64,000 nucleotides of DNA from Tausonia pullulans (Eukaryota > Basidiomycota > Tremellomycetes > Cystofilobasidiales > Mrakiaceae), in contig OX637627.1 of NCBI GenBank assembly GCA_951802195.1, positions 372,001-436,000 of the forward strand, in the 5' to 3' direction. The translations under genes were made by a program, and so were the position numbers. The notes beneath the pieces were generated by a model. That model was not told where the DNA came from and did no database searches. It saw only the letters and a program-made list of their open reading frames with translations. Position 1 is the stretch's first letter; every line of letters starts with the position of its first letter. This document shows, in pieces, positions 36,919-49,450 of the stretch.

Positions 36919-39900
36919 ATGTCCATCGACGATGACCAGCGCGTGCCCCTCGCCAAGCGACCACCGCCCACATCGTCCTTCAGCTGGGCCGCGTCCCTCC
37001 CCAGCTGGGTCTGGCTCGTCCTCGCCGTTGCCGTCGTTTACTGGACGCACCGAGCATGGCGAGCGCTCCGGCTGAGGGGCAAGGTCGGCAAATACAAGAT
37101 GTCAGTCAATCTCACCCCTTCCGTCTTTGCTTCGAGTGACATTGCAGCAGTGGAAGGGTCGAAGACCGATCCTTCTCACCGAGACGGCGCTGACGTCGTC
37201 CATGTATGGCTTCTCTCTCATGTGCGCGCAGTGAGAAACGGCGACGAGCCGGGTACGTCAATTCCATTGGTTCCTCCTCCGATCGATCTATTGCTGACCC
37301 ACTGACCTCTATCAGTATCCCGGACTCGGACAAGAGGTGAGCCGGACTCTGACGACGACGACGCGTCTTCACGCTGACCTTTCCAAAAATCCGACGGCCC
37401 TCACCAGACCCTTCAAAGAGGCTCTCCTTGCCGTCATTGCCAAGCGGAAGGAGGAAGAGGCCGCCCAAGAAGCAGAGAACAAAGCCCAGGAAGTCAAGGG
37501 GGCCCAAGACTGGGCTGCTTGGGGTGAGAAGACAGGCATGCGTCGGCGGGAGTGTAAGTTGCTTCTCCGTGCTTTAACCTGTCTGTCTCCTTTTTCTCTC
37601 TCACGGGACTGATAATGAACGCCCCATCTCCTCCCAAAGTGACCCCCAACCCCATGAACGGCCTCTCCAAGGCCTCTCAGCCACCGAGTTCGCCTTTGGG
37701 CATCCTGCACCCTTATCAGCGGCGCTCAAGCTCAGCCAGCCCAGTGCCTTCCTCGGACGGCGGCGACGCGTCCGACGGGGAAGAGGACTTCAACGATCGC
37801 TCACGCCAGGCTACTCCGAGAGCGGCGTATGAGTACGGATCGTGAGTAACGAATCTGCTACTTGAATTCGCAATGATCAAGCTAAGGTATCTCTTCCTAT
37901 CATCAGCGGCTCCATCCTCTCCTCCAAGCCGACCCCCGGCCGGTTCCGCCGTGCCCCCTCCCCACCTTCGACGCGCAAGCCCCAGTTGCGCAAGTCGTCT
38001 GGCGCCTCTCGCAAGACTTCTTCCTCCTCTCGCAAGGTTTCCCAGCCAGGCAGCATCGTGCGTCCGCCCACCGGACCTCGGCGCGCATCAGGGCAGAAGA
38101 CTGTCGTCCAGCAGAGCAAGAAGCGCGCCTTCGAGGAGGAGAGCGATGGAGAGTTGGATGTGGAGATGGACGGCGGAGAGGCAAGCTTCGAGAGCAGTGA
38201 GGACGAAGCAGCCGCGAGTGATAGGAAGAGGAGGCGCAAGGCTGCGGCTGTTGAGGAAGAGAATGAGGGTATGGACTTTGAGGAAGTCGAAACCGGCAGT
38301 GCAACGGAGGACGAGATGACCATCGACGACTCGGTGAGACTTCCCCATGCTTTCGCTGCCTATAGCCTAACCACGCGTGGAACTGACGTACCGTCCGAGT
38401 TCTTCACAGCCTCCTCGCCGCGCCACCGGCTCCGTCCTCTCCCCCGTGTCCATCTCTCCCGAGCCAGAGGAAGATATCTCTTCTAAATCCAAAACCAAGC
38501 GTCCACCTTCGTCCATCGCGTCCATCTCGCGCGCCCCCAAGCGCCGCAAGTCTATCTTTGACTCTGCTGGCTCAGCTGAAGATGCCCAGGGCCGGCAGGA
38601 GGGCGAGGAATGGAACGACCCGAACGGGCTGCGGTTCAGGATTGGCAAGGATGGGAGGGGGAGGGAAAGGCTAGTGCTCGTGAGGAAGATGTTGAGGAAG
38701 TTTGACATGGTGAACACGCGCTCTTATCTCTCTTCCTCAAGCAGTGGATAGGGACGAGACTGATGTGTGGTCGGTAATTCACAGCCCGTTGACAGTCAGC
38801 ACCCGGACAGGGACGTCATGATCATGAGTGCGATCCCTCAGTGGGTGAACGAGGCAGAATTCAAGGCTGTAAGTCTGCACCTTGCATCTTCCAAGGAACA
38901 CCTCAGCTGATCTTGATTGTATACTATCACAGCTGAAGACCCAGAAGGCACTATCCTGGCAGGACGACGAGGACGACGAGGCCTCATCGAAGAAGGAGGG
39001 CAAGCCTACCGATACCGAGTCTGAGTCAGGCTTTGACCGTGCTACTCCACCGGCGACGTCCCGCCACAAGGGACTTTACCACATAACTTCTCGCTCGACG
39101 ACACCACTTCGGCCTTCGTCATCCCTCGCCTCGTCTCTCAATGGAGGTAGTCCAGCTCGCTTGTCGCCTTCGGGTGGCAGGCTCCGTATGGCCAGCCTGT
39201 CTCACTCGAGGCTTGGCAACTCGACGGGCATGCAGCGTGCCGTCGGCGAGGAGGAGAAGCGTCGGAGGGAGGAGACGATGCTCAAGCGGCTTAGAAGCGA
39301 AGTCGAGAAAGGCAAGGCTGCGTCTGCTTCGGCATCCGTCTCCAAGCCGCCGGCCACATCGACTTGTGGCGCATCGGTCGCCGTTCCGGCTCTTGCTTCG
39401 TCGACGACAACGACCGCCGCCGAGTCGGCCAAACCGGTCGCAGCTACCAACCCCTTTTCGTTCGGAGCTGCCCCGGCTGCTGCCAGTACGACGACAACGA
39501 CCTCGGCGACCAAGGCTCCCGAGCCCTCGAAACCAGCGGCGTCTAACCCTTTCGCCGCGCTCGGCGGAAGCAGCACGCCTACCTCAATTCCGGCCGCGTC
39601 TACGCTCTCAGACAAGCCTACGGAGGCTTCTAAGCCTGCTGGCTTGAACTCGTTCTCGCTCGGTGCCCCCGCTGCCTTGATGCCGGCTGCCCCTGCCGGC
39701 CTTGCTACCCCCACCTTGGCCTCGAACCCATTCGCCAAGAAGGACGAACCTGCCAAAGCTCCAGCTCCCTCTTTGGCCCCGTCCTTCAGCTTTGGTGCGC
39801 CTTCCGCCGCTCCCGCAACCTCGTCAAAGGAGGAGCCCGCGAAGACCACAGCTGTGGCTGCCTCGACGCCTTCTTTCAACTTTGGGGCTCCTGCAAAGCC

Positions 39901-40873
39901 GACCGAGCCTGCGAAGGCCCCTGACGTTCCTTCGTCTACGTCCTCATTTGGCTTTGGCGCTCCGGCTAAGAACACGTCGGCTGCTGCTCCGGTGAAGCCC
40001 GCCTCGTCCGCTCCGTCCTTCAGTTTTGGAGCCAGTGCTCCTTCAGCGTCGTCGCCTGCCGCAGCCGCCCCGCCTGTTAGCGGCTCTCCGGCGCCCTTTT
40101 CCTTCGGCGGGCCCACGGCTTCTCAGCCTTCAGCCTCGCCCGCTCCGTTCTCATTTGGCTCCGCCGCCGGTCCCACAGTCGCGGCACCCAAGGAGTCTTC
40201 CCCGGCTCCACCCTCCTTCTCCTTTGGATCGGCGTCCTCTTCCGCCTCTGCTCCCAGCAAGCCTGCTCTGCCTTCCACTCCGTCGTTTTCCTTCGGTGCG
40301 ACGCCGGTGGCTCCGGCTGCTGCCTCCCCACCCTCATCGAACCCCTTCTCCTTCGGAGCCTCCTCCGCTGCGCCATTCACCTCCAGCGGCACGTCGACAC
40401 CCACAGCAGGTGCTCCTCCCTCGACCACGCCGTCGTTCTCCTTCGGTGTGTCGTCGTCGGCCCCCAAGCCGGCTTCGCCTGCTCCTTTCTCTTTCGGCGC
40501 CTCGTCGTCCTCGTCCGCTCCCGCTGCGGCAGCGGCGGCTGCTCCCAAGCCCTCGTTCTCCTTTGGCGCTGCTTCCAACACGGCCCCGGTCGGCGCCGGT
40601 GCTTCGGCGCCCTCGTTCTCATTCAATACATCCTCATCTACGCCATCAACTGCTCCGACCGCAGGAGGCTTCAACTTTGGCGCACCTGGAGCGGGTGCTG
40701 CTCCCTCTGCCTCCGGCTCCACGACCTCGTCGTTCTCGTTCGGTGCTCCGGCGGGGGGTGCTCCGGGTGCGGCTGGGACGCCGCCTACTGCTCCTGGAAG
40801 CGGCTTTGCGTTTGGCAGTGGTGGGTCGACGACGCCTGGTGGTGGAGGGATGTTCACGTTCGGGAAGAAGTGA
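36919..40873 (+). CDS. FG-repeat nucleoporin with an N-terminal membrane segment (POM121-like layout)
   Basis: Component of the nuclear pore. Start ATG 36919. About residues 22-45 form one hydrophobic helix (SWVWLVLAVAVVYW) flanked by Arg/Lys-rich sequence (THRAWRALRLRGKVGKYK). A helical charged stretch follows (EALLAVIAKRKEEEAAQEAE), then long disordered, basic and Ser-rich sequence with acidic clusters and likely NLSs (KKRAFEEE, DRKRRRKAA, APKRRKS). The last exon, about 2 kb (38934-40873), encodes some 18 FxFG-type repeats (PSFSFGA, APFSFGS, NPFSFGA) separated by Ala/Ser/Pro/Thr linkers and ends MFTFGKK with TGA at 40871-40873. About nine exons, roughly 1,100 residues. The FG nature is certain. 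The exact splicing between the membrane exon and the next one (around 37096-37320) is less certain. Confidence 0.85.
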
Positions 40874-42449
40874 AAGTGGCGTACGCGTACATTGGCCCTT
40901 GTGTGTATCGATGGAGATCTCTGTGGTTCGCCGTGTCTCGTCAAGGAAAATGGGTGCGATGTGGAACCGATGAGAGAAGAGGGAGTGACGTCGTCTCTCT
41001 TCAGCTCAGCTTAAGAGCCGAAGGTCGCCGGATGCAAAAAGCAGACCAAGATCTCACTCGATCTGTATAGATTCGATGTTCGTCCAACGACAACCTGCTC
41101 TCCAAAGCTCCCCGACCCCCCTTTCCCTATTTCGACACCATAGTGACCAAGGCCAACGACATTGAAAATGGAGACACTGTCAGGTTTGTGGTCGTTTTGA
41201 TCGTGCATGCATCCAGGAGTTCGAAGTTGACCTGACGTTTTACACATCTCTCGATCTCGATCTCTACTCGCCTTCGGCTCCTCTCCTCTCTCTTTCAAAC
41301 TAAAATTGAGGCTTGTTTCACGAGCTCACCCGTCTGGCAAGATCTGGCTTCGCACTCTCACGGTCTGTCTCGCACGCGAGCGAACATGGCGGACGGGCAA
41401 GCTGGATCGAGATCGAGAGTCATCGAATGACTTGTCCCGTCTCCATTCTACTTTGCTTCGACTAGAGTTCAGGTCAAAAAGATTTACCGGAGAGGCCTCA
41501 ATCGAGACGAAGAATTACAACGAGGATACTGACAACAATGCATGCATTGGTAGAAGAGTCGCCCCCAGTCCCTGTCCACGGATGGCGCTTGCCACCCTCC
41601 TCTTTCTTCTTTCTTGCATTCGTCGCCGTCGTCGTCCTGCTGATTGATCTGAAGATCATTGCGCGGCCTTGTGAGGAATATGTTGTTGTATTAAAGAGTT
41701 TTCAGATTGTAGGCAATGAATATGATCTCACTTTTTTTCTTCAAAATAGAAGGAGGATGACAAGAATGAGAAGACACAGTCCAAAAAGATTGCCCCCAAG
41801 GTTAGATTCGTCTATCGGGGCTGTGTGTGCTGAGGGCGATATTGATTCTTGATCTCGTGCACGCGCACTGCAGAAGGGACAAGCTGGGTTCAACGGTATG
41901 ACGAGCAAGACGAGCAAGACCGACAAAGGAAGACGAGGCCGAATATGAGGACGAAGATGTAGATGGGGACGAGGACGAGTAAGAGAATGCCATCGAGGAG
42001 GAAAAGGGCGAGCATGATGGCGACAGTGCGTCCGACCCATATCTCCGGACGCCACAGATGCTGACCCCGCGGCCTTGCACAGACGTGACGAGGACGACAC
42101 CGCGAAGCATAACAGCATCAATTTGATTGAAGAATCAAGTCAAGAAGGATCAGGATGAAGAGAACGAAGACGAAGTCGAGATCGACAGTGCTCCGGCCAG
42201 ATTCACATGGGCTAAGGATACGAATGCCAAATGAGTTGAGGCTATAGCTTTCAGACGAGAGATGGTCCGAGCTAACTGCAACAGGAGGAGGTCAAGAAGG
42301 AATAGCCTGCAGAAAGAAGCAGAAGACCTCGGCCGAAGATGACTTCACGTAAACCCAAGCAAAGTAGACTCCTTGCTCTGGAAATCTGCTTCTTTTTATA
42401 TGGTTCTCTGCATTCGTGCTTCATGTCTCTTAGCAACAAAACTTGCTTA
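40874..42449. other. Gene-poor region with short acidic open fragments
   Basis: 1.6 kb between two convergent genes. I see no gene I can support. An AT-richer open frame at 41538-41852 (+) includes a hydrophobic stretch (FFFLAFVAVVVLLIDLKII). Between 41750 and 42240 there are short acidic or basic fragments on + (for example EDEAEYEDEDVDGDEDE and QDEENEDEVEIDSAPARF) separated by stops. They could be exons of a small fast-evolving gene, a decayed gene, or chance. Confidence 0.35.
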
Positions 42450-43987
42450 TCAATCCCAGTTGTACCGTAGAAGCGTCGTCTCTACCACCACCGGCCGATC
42501 CTCCTCATCCTCGTCCTCCTCGTCATCATTATCGGCCGTATTCATCCCAGAAACAGCCGCATCACCAGTGTCCTCTAAACCAGACACACCCTCTACTGCA
42601 CTTGCCTCCAGATCCCACCCAAACCGTCTCTGGACGAGCTCGCGGACCTGGTCGTATCGCTCCGCCGCCTCCGCGCCCCGCCAGGCACTTGTCCCGAGCT
42701 CCTCTACGGCGTCGCGCCACCAATTCTCTGATTCGGGGAAATGCGCGGAGAAAAAATCCTCTGGCAGCCATGCGAGCTGAGCATGTACGAGTGCGAGGAG
42801 CTGGCCGTAGAGCGACGGGAGACTGTCGGAGAGCGTGGTGGCGATGGAGGGGAGTGGGAGGATTGCCGGAGAGAGATGAGCGCGAGCGAAAATTTCAATG
42901 ATGCGGCGGTAAGTTTGGAGAAGAAGGGAGGGCGCCTGGAAGAGGATCGCTAGGGGAAGGAGGAGGGCGAGTTGGACGAGGAGATGTTCCGGGTCTTGTT
43001 GGGAGGTAGCAGGCAGCAAGTCAGCGTAATTCAACTCTGTACGCATTCAGTCAGACGCAAGGAACAACACACCTCCTCCGCATTGCCGCTCAACAATATC
43101 CCAGAACAGCCACGACTTGTTGCGAGCCCACTCCGACCTTTCCTGCCCAATCGCGCCCTCACGCCACGACTTCCTCAGATCGAACCGCGCCCATCCGACG
43201 GCGGCACCCTCTCCCTCTCTTTTTGCCTCTCCCTCTCCCTGTACTCGCTCACCGCCAAGCGAGGTCCCCTTCATCGCTCGCTCGACGTCACCCGTGTCGA
43301 CATGGCCGTCCCTCTCGCGCCGGTGTCTAAGGACCCGCTCGGCCGCGAGTGTGTCGCCCACAGCGCCATCCAGATCCTCACCCTGGCTGAGGGTTAGGCC
43401 ATCGAGATCCCAAAACCGACCGCTTGCATCAGCGGCGCCTTCTTCGACGGACGCGGGCCCGAGAACGCGCTCGAGCGTGGCGTCGGTGATTTTGAGGGTG
43501 GGAGGGAAGAGCGACTGCCACGCCTGGAAGCCCGCGTACGGGTAGGGCGCGAGCGTTGGATCAAGCGTCTTGAGGACGTCAGGTGAAATGATTTCAGAGA
43601 CTCTTGGAGAAGGAACAAGTGACTCGGCGTGAGTGTCGAAGGTCCTGTTAAGCACTCGAGGCTCTGCTGGGGGGGGCGGCACGTAGAAGACGGTCCCGCG
43701 ACGCGGTATCGGGATGCCCGAGGATCCAGAGGCTGTCGACGGGGCCTCAACGGTGAGGATATGAATTCCGGGAGGAAGCATCTTGAAGCCCGAGCACTGC
43801 TTGACCTTGTTGAATCTAAAAAGCAGTCAGACGAGATCTCGATACACGCCCGGTCGCTCACTTACGTCCCGTCGAGGCCGAGCACCGAGCCATGAGGCAG
43901 GTCAGCTATGAGGAGAAAGCTCGTCTGGGCGTGGAGCGCTGCCAACTGCTCGGGCGTAAGGGACGAGAGAGGGTCGCATGAGGCCAT
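42450..43987 (-). CDS. AAR2: AAR2 splicing factor family protein (U5 snRNP assembly)
   Basis: AAR2 binds Prp8 in the cytoplasm and guides U5 snRNP maturation before Brr2 joins. The start ATG at 43987 gives MASCDPLSSLTPEQLAALHA. The N-terminal beta domain has FLLIADLPHGSVLGLDGT, an intron, then FNKVKQCSGFKMLPPGIHIL, which is the family signature (fold entry G-x-D ... F-x-G-x-K-M-x-P-x-G-x-H). A middle region (YAGFQAWQSLFPPTLKITDA) follows, and after a second intron near 43040 comes the helical C-terminal domain: ELNYADLLPATSQQDPEHLL, TYRRIIEIFARAHLSPAIL, WLPEDFFSAHFPESENWW. The end is acidic, finishing RYNWD with TGA at 42450-42452. Three exons. All expected parts are present. Confidence 0.92.
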
Positions 43988-44289
43988 GTTGAATGAGGGA
44001 GGGGCTGGTAGGAGTTGGAAGGAGGCGACAGCTGACATGTTGGTCAACGTGGGTCGCGCTCTTTGGACGGTCACCAATAACGTAAGCCGCCATCGTCTCT
44101 GACATCGAGGCTCTTCATGCCATTAATAGAATCCCTCCTAGTCGCCCGTCCACAATGAGCCATGTGATGTGTCGTGGGACAGAGGTGCGGCTGTCGTGAA
44201 GACAGCCGGAAGCAGGAAGCATGGACGCGTCATGAACGAGATCGATCGGTCCTCCTCTCCCTTCCCTCAACCATCACACGATCGCCAAG
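43988..44289. promoter_or_regulatory. Bidirectional promoter region, AAR2 (-) and F-box gene (+)
   Basis: 302 bp between divergent start codons. I see no gene and no recognisable TATA box. Confidence 0.5.
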
Positions 44290-46318
44290 ATGGCGCGCCT
44301 CAGCCCCCTTCTCTCGCTCCCGCCAGAGCTGCTCACCGAAATCCTATCGTACCTCGACATTCCGGGAATCCTCATCGTCGCTCGCGTCCATCCAGCGCTC
44401 CTCGCCGTTGTCTCATCACCCTCCCTCCACCCGTTCCGCCTGGTCTTTGCGACCGCCCTTGCGGGGAAGAGCGACCTCTCAGAGCTCTCCCGGCTCGGAT
44501 GCTACTCTTTCGTGCCCAGATCAGCTTGGGTTGATGTGCTTGTCCGTGCTCCGGCGAAATTCATCGTCGAGGAGTTCGAGGTTCCCGTCGGGCTCGGCGA
44601 GACCTTGTGGGAAGAGGCAGTCCGGAGACGCTTCCTCCCTGGCTGGACGGGGTCCGATTGGCGGCGGGAAGGCCAGACATGGAGGAGCATCTTCTTCAAG
44701 TGAGTTAAGCTGCCAGAAAGCATTATGGGAAGTGAAGGATCAATTAGAAATACCCGCCACGACAACACCGGTGACGTTCGCCATGTTCCGGCCGGACAAC
44801 CGAGTCTGAGAACTTCGGCTGGCCTGCTGACGATACCCTGCTCCTTCATCATCACCGTCCGACCTCCTTCCGCTCGCTCTCTTAGGACGATTTATCGGGT
44901 GAATCACCGGAGCTGGACGACATGCACGAGCGAAGAGGCATACACTCGTTGGATCACGCTCGATCGTCGTGGGACGGCAACGATCAATCGCATCCGTGCG
45001 CAGAACTACAGTCCTCTGGACGTATTCCAATCAGTCAAGCAGCAAAACAACCTCCACGCCTACCCGACAACCGTCCGGCTGCTGTGCTCGCTCGCCGACG
45101 CCGACATCTTCGTCCTCGGCGTCCTCCATCACCCGAATTCGCTCTTTCTTAACCCAAATGCTCACAAGCTCCTCCACCCGCCCGCCGAGTGGCCTGACGT
45201 GATCGAGCGGTACAAGGCGCGCCCACGCGAGAGGACTATGTCTGAGGGAGCAGGAGGGGGCGGAGGAGGCAGTAATAGAGACTCTGAGTCGAGTTGGTGG
45301 AAGAGGAAGAAGGCCATCTCGCCGACAGCAACGCAGTCGGTGGGTGCTGTTGCTTCATCAGCAGGGGGAAACCAGGAGCCAGTCGGCTTTGCCCCAGCGA
45401 GCGGAGTCGGGACCGGTGGCGGTTTGGGTCTTCCTCTCTCGCGAACGCTCAGCGGTGGCAGCCAGACGGGCGGGAGCAGCAAGAGCGTCGCTACTGTGAC
45501 GGCTTCTCTCGTAGGCCTGCTTCGACCGAGGTCGCACCCAAGGACGTCAGCATTCTCGATGGGCACGAGTAGCTCGCATGCCTCACGGCCACTTATCTCA
45601 TCCACCTCCACCCTGTCCGCTGGTGGTCTCCCTCTCCTCAACCCCTTCTCCCCGAACCCTTCCGCCGAGCTTCCTCTGACGGCCGCACCGGCTGCTGCTT
45701 CGGTCTCTTTTGCCAACGGGACTATCAAAGACAGCAGTCGGCCGCCGGAGCACGCTCGACGTGCCTCCAGTGGCGCTACATCATCCTCCAGGCCCTTCAA
45801 CAGCGACCGCCCTCATCGCCCCGACGGCCGGATGCCGTACCACGTCATGCATCATCCGACGCCTCTACCTTCGCACCGACTCTACCCGAACTACACGCCA
45901 GGTGGAGGCGACACCCGGCGGCGTCCCTCCGGTCGTCTGGTAGGTGATGTGTCGGCGCCGAGCGACTCTGACAGTTGGCTCGTGGATGAGGAGCCCGAGT
46001 GGCCAGAGGTCGAGGGAAGTGCGCACTTTGTTGGACCCGTAATGTATGTTCTCTATCATCCTTTTTTCCTGCTCGCCAACTGCGCGCAAGCCTAACTCGC
46101 ACACCGCCCGCACCAGGATCATCGCAGCTCTTCGGTCGCCCTGGCCGACGACGAGTGCGGCGGCGGAGCCCTCCCCCGACGGCACGCACCTTATCTTCAA
46201 GGCGGCAGCGTTTGCAAGCTTTGGGTGGGAGGATTTGTGGGCGGTGGCGCCGTGGCTGAAGGAGGAGCTGGCGGGGAAGACGGGAGGTGGGATCGGGTAT
46301 CTACGTGAGGGGGAATGA
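44290..46318 (+). CDS. F-box protein
   Basis: Probable substrate receptor of an SCF ubiquitin ligase. The start ATG at 44290 begins directly with an F-box: LLSLPPELLTEILSYLDIPG, then ILIVARVHPALLAVVSSPSL. The first exon ends at SIFFK near 44702 and splices (tctcttag acceptor at about 44886) to TIYRVNHRSWTTCTSEEAY, with YRVNHRSW completing a conserved-looking block. The middle (about 45240-45900) is a Gly/Ser-rich disordered region with many potential phosphosites. The last exon starts near 46118 and ends GYLREGE, TGA 46316-46318. Three exons. No WD40 or LRR repeats are visible, so the substrate cannot be guessed. A similar arrangement (F-box followed by one uncharacterised domain) is common in basidiomycetes. 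Confidence 0.8.
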
Positions 46319-46590
46319 GAGCAGATATATGCATTTAATCTTGTTTGTCTTCGACACAGACTCGTAGATTTAAGCACCTGCGTCTTCCTCTCTTCTTTGT
46401 ATTTTCCCCTAAAACAAAATAGCCATGGCGTTGGCTTGCTTGCTTTTGGTCCCTGGACAGCGAGCGTTCGTTGCCGTTTGCTCTGGATGGATGGGGCTCA
46501 TGGAGCAAGGAGACGCGACGCGCCGTTATCCTATCGTATCACTTGAACCACCACTGCCACCCACCCTGGCACGTTTTACCTTCTCGTTGC

Positions 46591-48269
46591 ATGTCTCTCC
46601 AAACTCTTCTCTCTCAGCCCACCTCTCGCCCAGTGAGTGATCTCAGGGCCCGCATCATCGCCTCGAAAGTCGGCGGAATCTCTAATCTTCATGCCTTCTC
46701 TCGCCCGATGTAGGTTGTCCTCGATGGAGGAATGGGTAAGCACAGCACGTGGCCTTTGTCTGGATTTGAAGTATACTGAATCAAGTTTGTCTCAACCAAA
46801 GGCACTGCCCTTCGTGAGGTCGGTTGAGCACGAGAGAGCCCCAGGGACGATCAAGCGCGCTGCTGTCATCGACTTACTTTTGCCCTCCTCTCCTAGGTCT
46901 TCGGCGGCGAAACCTCTGGTGCCGTCTGGGGCTCGCGGCTTCTATATGAAGCTCCCGAGGTTGTCTACGACGCCCACAAATCGTTTCTCGAGGCCGGCGC
47001 CGAGATTCTCCTCACTAACACGTACGTTGTCCTCGGGTCCTGTTCTGGTCGCCTTCCCACTCCTCTCCTCCCTCTCGTCTAATGTACACAAGCACGACAT
47101 GCAAGCGCTCGATCGCCTCGCTCTCACCCGTGGCCGATCTTTAATGACTCACTCGCCTTCTCCTACCTTTTCTCATTTGACAGGTACCAGACGTCTGTCG
47201 ACGGCTTCGTCTCAGTCGGCAAGACGCACGAGGAGGCGGAGCAGGTCATGCGAATCGCTGTCGAGCTCGCCCTTCGTGCAAGAGACGACTACGTTCAGAC
47301 AGAGGCCTTCAAGGAGTCCGGTCGGACTGCACCGCTCGTTGTCCTTAGCTTGGGAAGCTACGGCGCGATGCTCTGCAAGGGGGAGGAGTACAGCGGTGGG
47401 TTCACTTCATGGCGCCGCCACACCGTCACAGCTGTTGAGGCTCGATGCCCTCTCCTATGCATAGGTCGCTTCCCGGAGGAGCAAAAGACGGTTCCCTTCT
47501 TGACCAAGTTTCACTCGGACCGACTCGCTGTTTTCAGTCCGCTCCTTTCTCAGATCGACGCAGTGGCGTTTGAGACTATACCACTCGCTGTTGAGATCGC
47601 TGCGATCCGGCGAACGATGACCGGCATCGATGTGCCATTCTGGATTGGAATGAGCTGCCCCAGCGGGAAGTGGGCTGACGAGACCGACGGAGGGCTCGTG
47701 GCTGGAGCGGCGTCAAGAGCAATCTGGGAGGGCGAGGACAGTCCTCGGCCGTTTGGGTGGGTTGCCGTGCTCGTTGCGCTCGCATGTCAAATTATCTGCT
47801 CATCTTGCTGATTCTGATTCCTTCCTTTTATGCCTTTAGCGTTGCTCTCAATTGCACCGACACCCCCTCGCTCGCGACGCTCATTCCCCACCTCCTTCCC
47901 TTGGGTTCCTCTTCAACGATCCAGCCGACGCTCATCCTCTATCCGAATCACAACTGCCACGACCTCCACACAGCCGATTACTGGTGAGCTGCCTTGCTCT
48001 CTCGCTCTCTATCTCTCTCTCCCGGCTTCTCTCTCTGACTCTGCGCCTCTGCGTCTTTCTATTCCCTTCTTCGCCTCAGGGACGCCTTCCCAGACGCGCG
48101 CGCGCTCTCCTCTTCCGAGTGGGCAGATGAGCTCCTCGCTGTCACCCGTGACGCCGCCAAATACGATGGAGGTCATCGCTGGGCGCAACGCATGATCATC
48201 GGCGGGTGCTGTGGGACGGCCGGGGAGGAGATCAAGGCTCTCCGGCGGGGGGTGGATGCTTGGGAGTAA
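46591..48269 (+). CDS. Homocysteine S-methyltransferase
   Basis: Zinc enzyme that methylates homocysteine to methionine using S-methylmethionine or AdoMet (yeast Mht1/Sam4 family). The start ATG at 46591 opens a 14-codon exon (MSLQTLLSQPTSRP) that splices in frame to VVLDGGMGTALREVFGGETS, the expected N-terminus of the barrel. Further signatures: AGAEILLTNTYQTSVDGF, VVLSLGSYGAMLCKGEEYSG, then an intron at about 47397-47463 and RFPEEQKTVPFL. FETIPLAVEIAAIRRTM follows, then the zinc cysteines in GVALNCTDTPS and MIIGGCCGT near 48195-48215. Stop TAA 48267-48269. Around nine exons. All three zinc-ligand cysteines are present, so it should be active. Confidence 0.93.
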
Positions 48270-48558
48270 CGGCCCATTGCGTTCATGTTGAACAGAGGGA
48301 GAAACTTGATTCGATCGTTCGAGCCTGAAATCTAGATGAGCCTGTATTGTGCGAGAGCGAGCGGCAGACCTTACGGACAAAACTGTTGGACCAGGCTCGC
48401 CACACGAGGGCTGATGCGTCGCGGCGGCAACCGAAGGCGGCAGGGGCGCGGCGCGGCGATACGCCTCTCGGCTCTGGTCGGTCCGCACGCAACCCTCTCC
48501 TCCACCCAACGGCCACCTCCAAAAATCGCGTCTCCGCCTCTCCTCCGGCTTCAGCAGC

Positions 48559-49450
48559 ATGTCTCTCCACCCTCTCCTCCCGCCATTGTTTCCGCTCGGC
48601 AAGGGTGCGTTCTTATATGGGCGTATTTGCGACCTACGCTCGGCCCACCTGCCCGCACACACTTGCTCATTCACGCGCGCGCGTTCTTACACCAGAGCCC
48701 ATGCCTCCCGGTACGACGCCTGAGGAGCGGGCCGAGGCCCTGAAGATGGTGCAGATGCAGAAGTACTTCGGCTACGGTATGGAGTCCTGCGTGTTCAAGT
48801 CGACCATGGCTGGAGTTGTTGGGTGCGTCTTCTTTCCCTCCTTGCTCCCTTTCCTCCTCCGGACCACTTGATTGCTCTCAATCCAGCTGTCGATCAAGAG
48901 CTGAAAGAACTAATATTTCGCACAGTTTCGGTCTCGGAGCGTTCATCTCGCTCATGTCGACGTCATTCCAGTACGAGGACCCCATGAATCGTGCCAACGT
49001 CAACATCGGCACCATGGCTCAGACGCGGCTCGCGATGAAGGATATGGGCAAGAAGATGGTCTCCTCGGGCAAGGGTTTTGGTAAAGTCGGAGCTATCTAT
49101 AGTGGAGTCGAGTGCTGCGTCGAGGGCGTGAGTGCCTGTCTATCCTTCGCTCCTTACGCATATGGCTTTCTGACGCATTTCCGCCTCAATTTATTCGCCC
49201 TCCCAGTACCGGGCAAAGAACGACATTTACAACTCGCTCTACGGAGGTTTCATCGCGGGAGGCATCCTTGCCTTCCAGGCCGGTGGTGGCCCTCGCGCCG
49301 TCGTCGGCGGTGGCGCGGCCTTTGCCGCGTTCTCGGGGGTCATCGACCTCTACATTCGCAAGGAGACTCCGTGGGTTCTTCTTCGCTGTTCATTTCTTTG
49401 AGAGAATCGCATGCTGACGCTTGACCCCTTTCTGCAGGGATGAGGACTAA
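48559..49450 (+). CDS. TIM22: Mitochondrial import inner membrane translocase subunit TIM22
   Basis: Channel-forming subunit of the carrier translocase, inserting multispanning proteins into the mitochondrial inner membrane. The ATG at 48559 ([15 protein letters not shown]) is chosen because its exon splices in frame to [20 protein letters not shown], reproducing the N-terminus usual for fungal TIM22. The Tim17/22/23 core follows: [37 protein letters not shown], then [39 protein letters not shown], and a glycine-rich last helix. It ends PDED with TAA 49448-49450. Five exons. Cysteines equivalent to the structural disulfide of yeast Tim22 (one in MESC, one in ECC) are present. Confidence 0.95.

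Noticed and set aside
39202-40944. Long - strand open frames rich in Gly, Ala, Pro and Glu
   Set aside because: Antisense shadow of the FG-repeat exon; the repeat pattern is explained by the + strand FxFG repeats.
45162-45800. A 212-codon open frame on the - strand
   Set aside because: Antisense to the disordered Gly/Ser-rich exon of the F-box protein, with no independent splice or family support.
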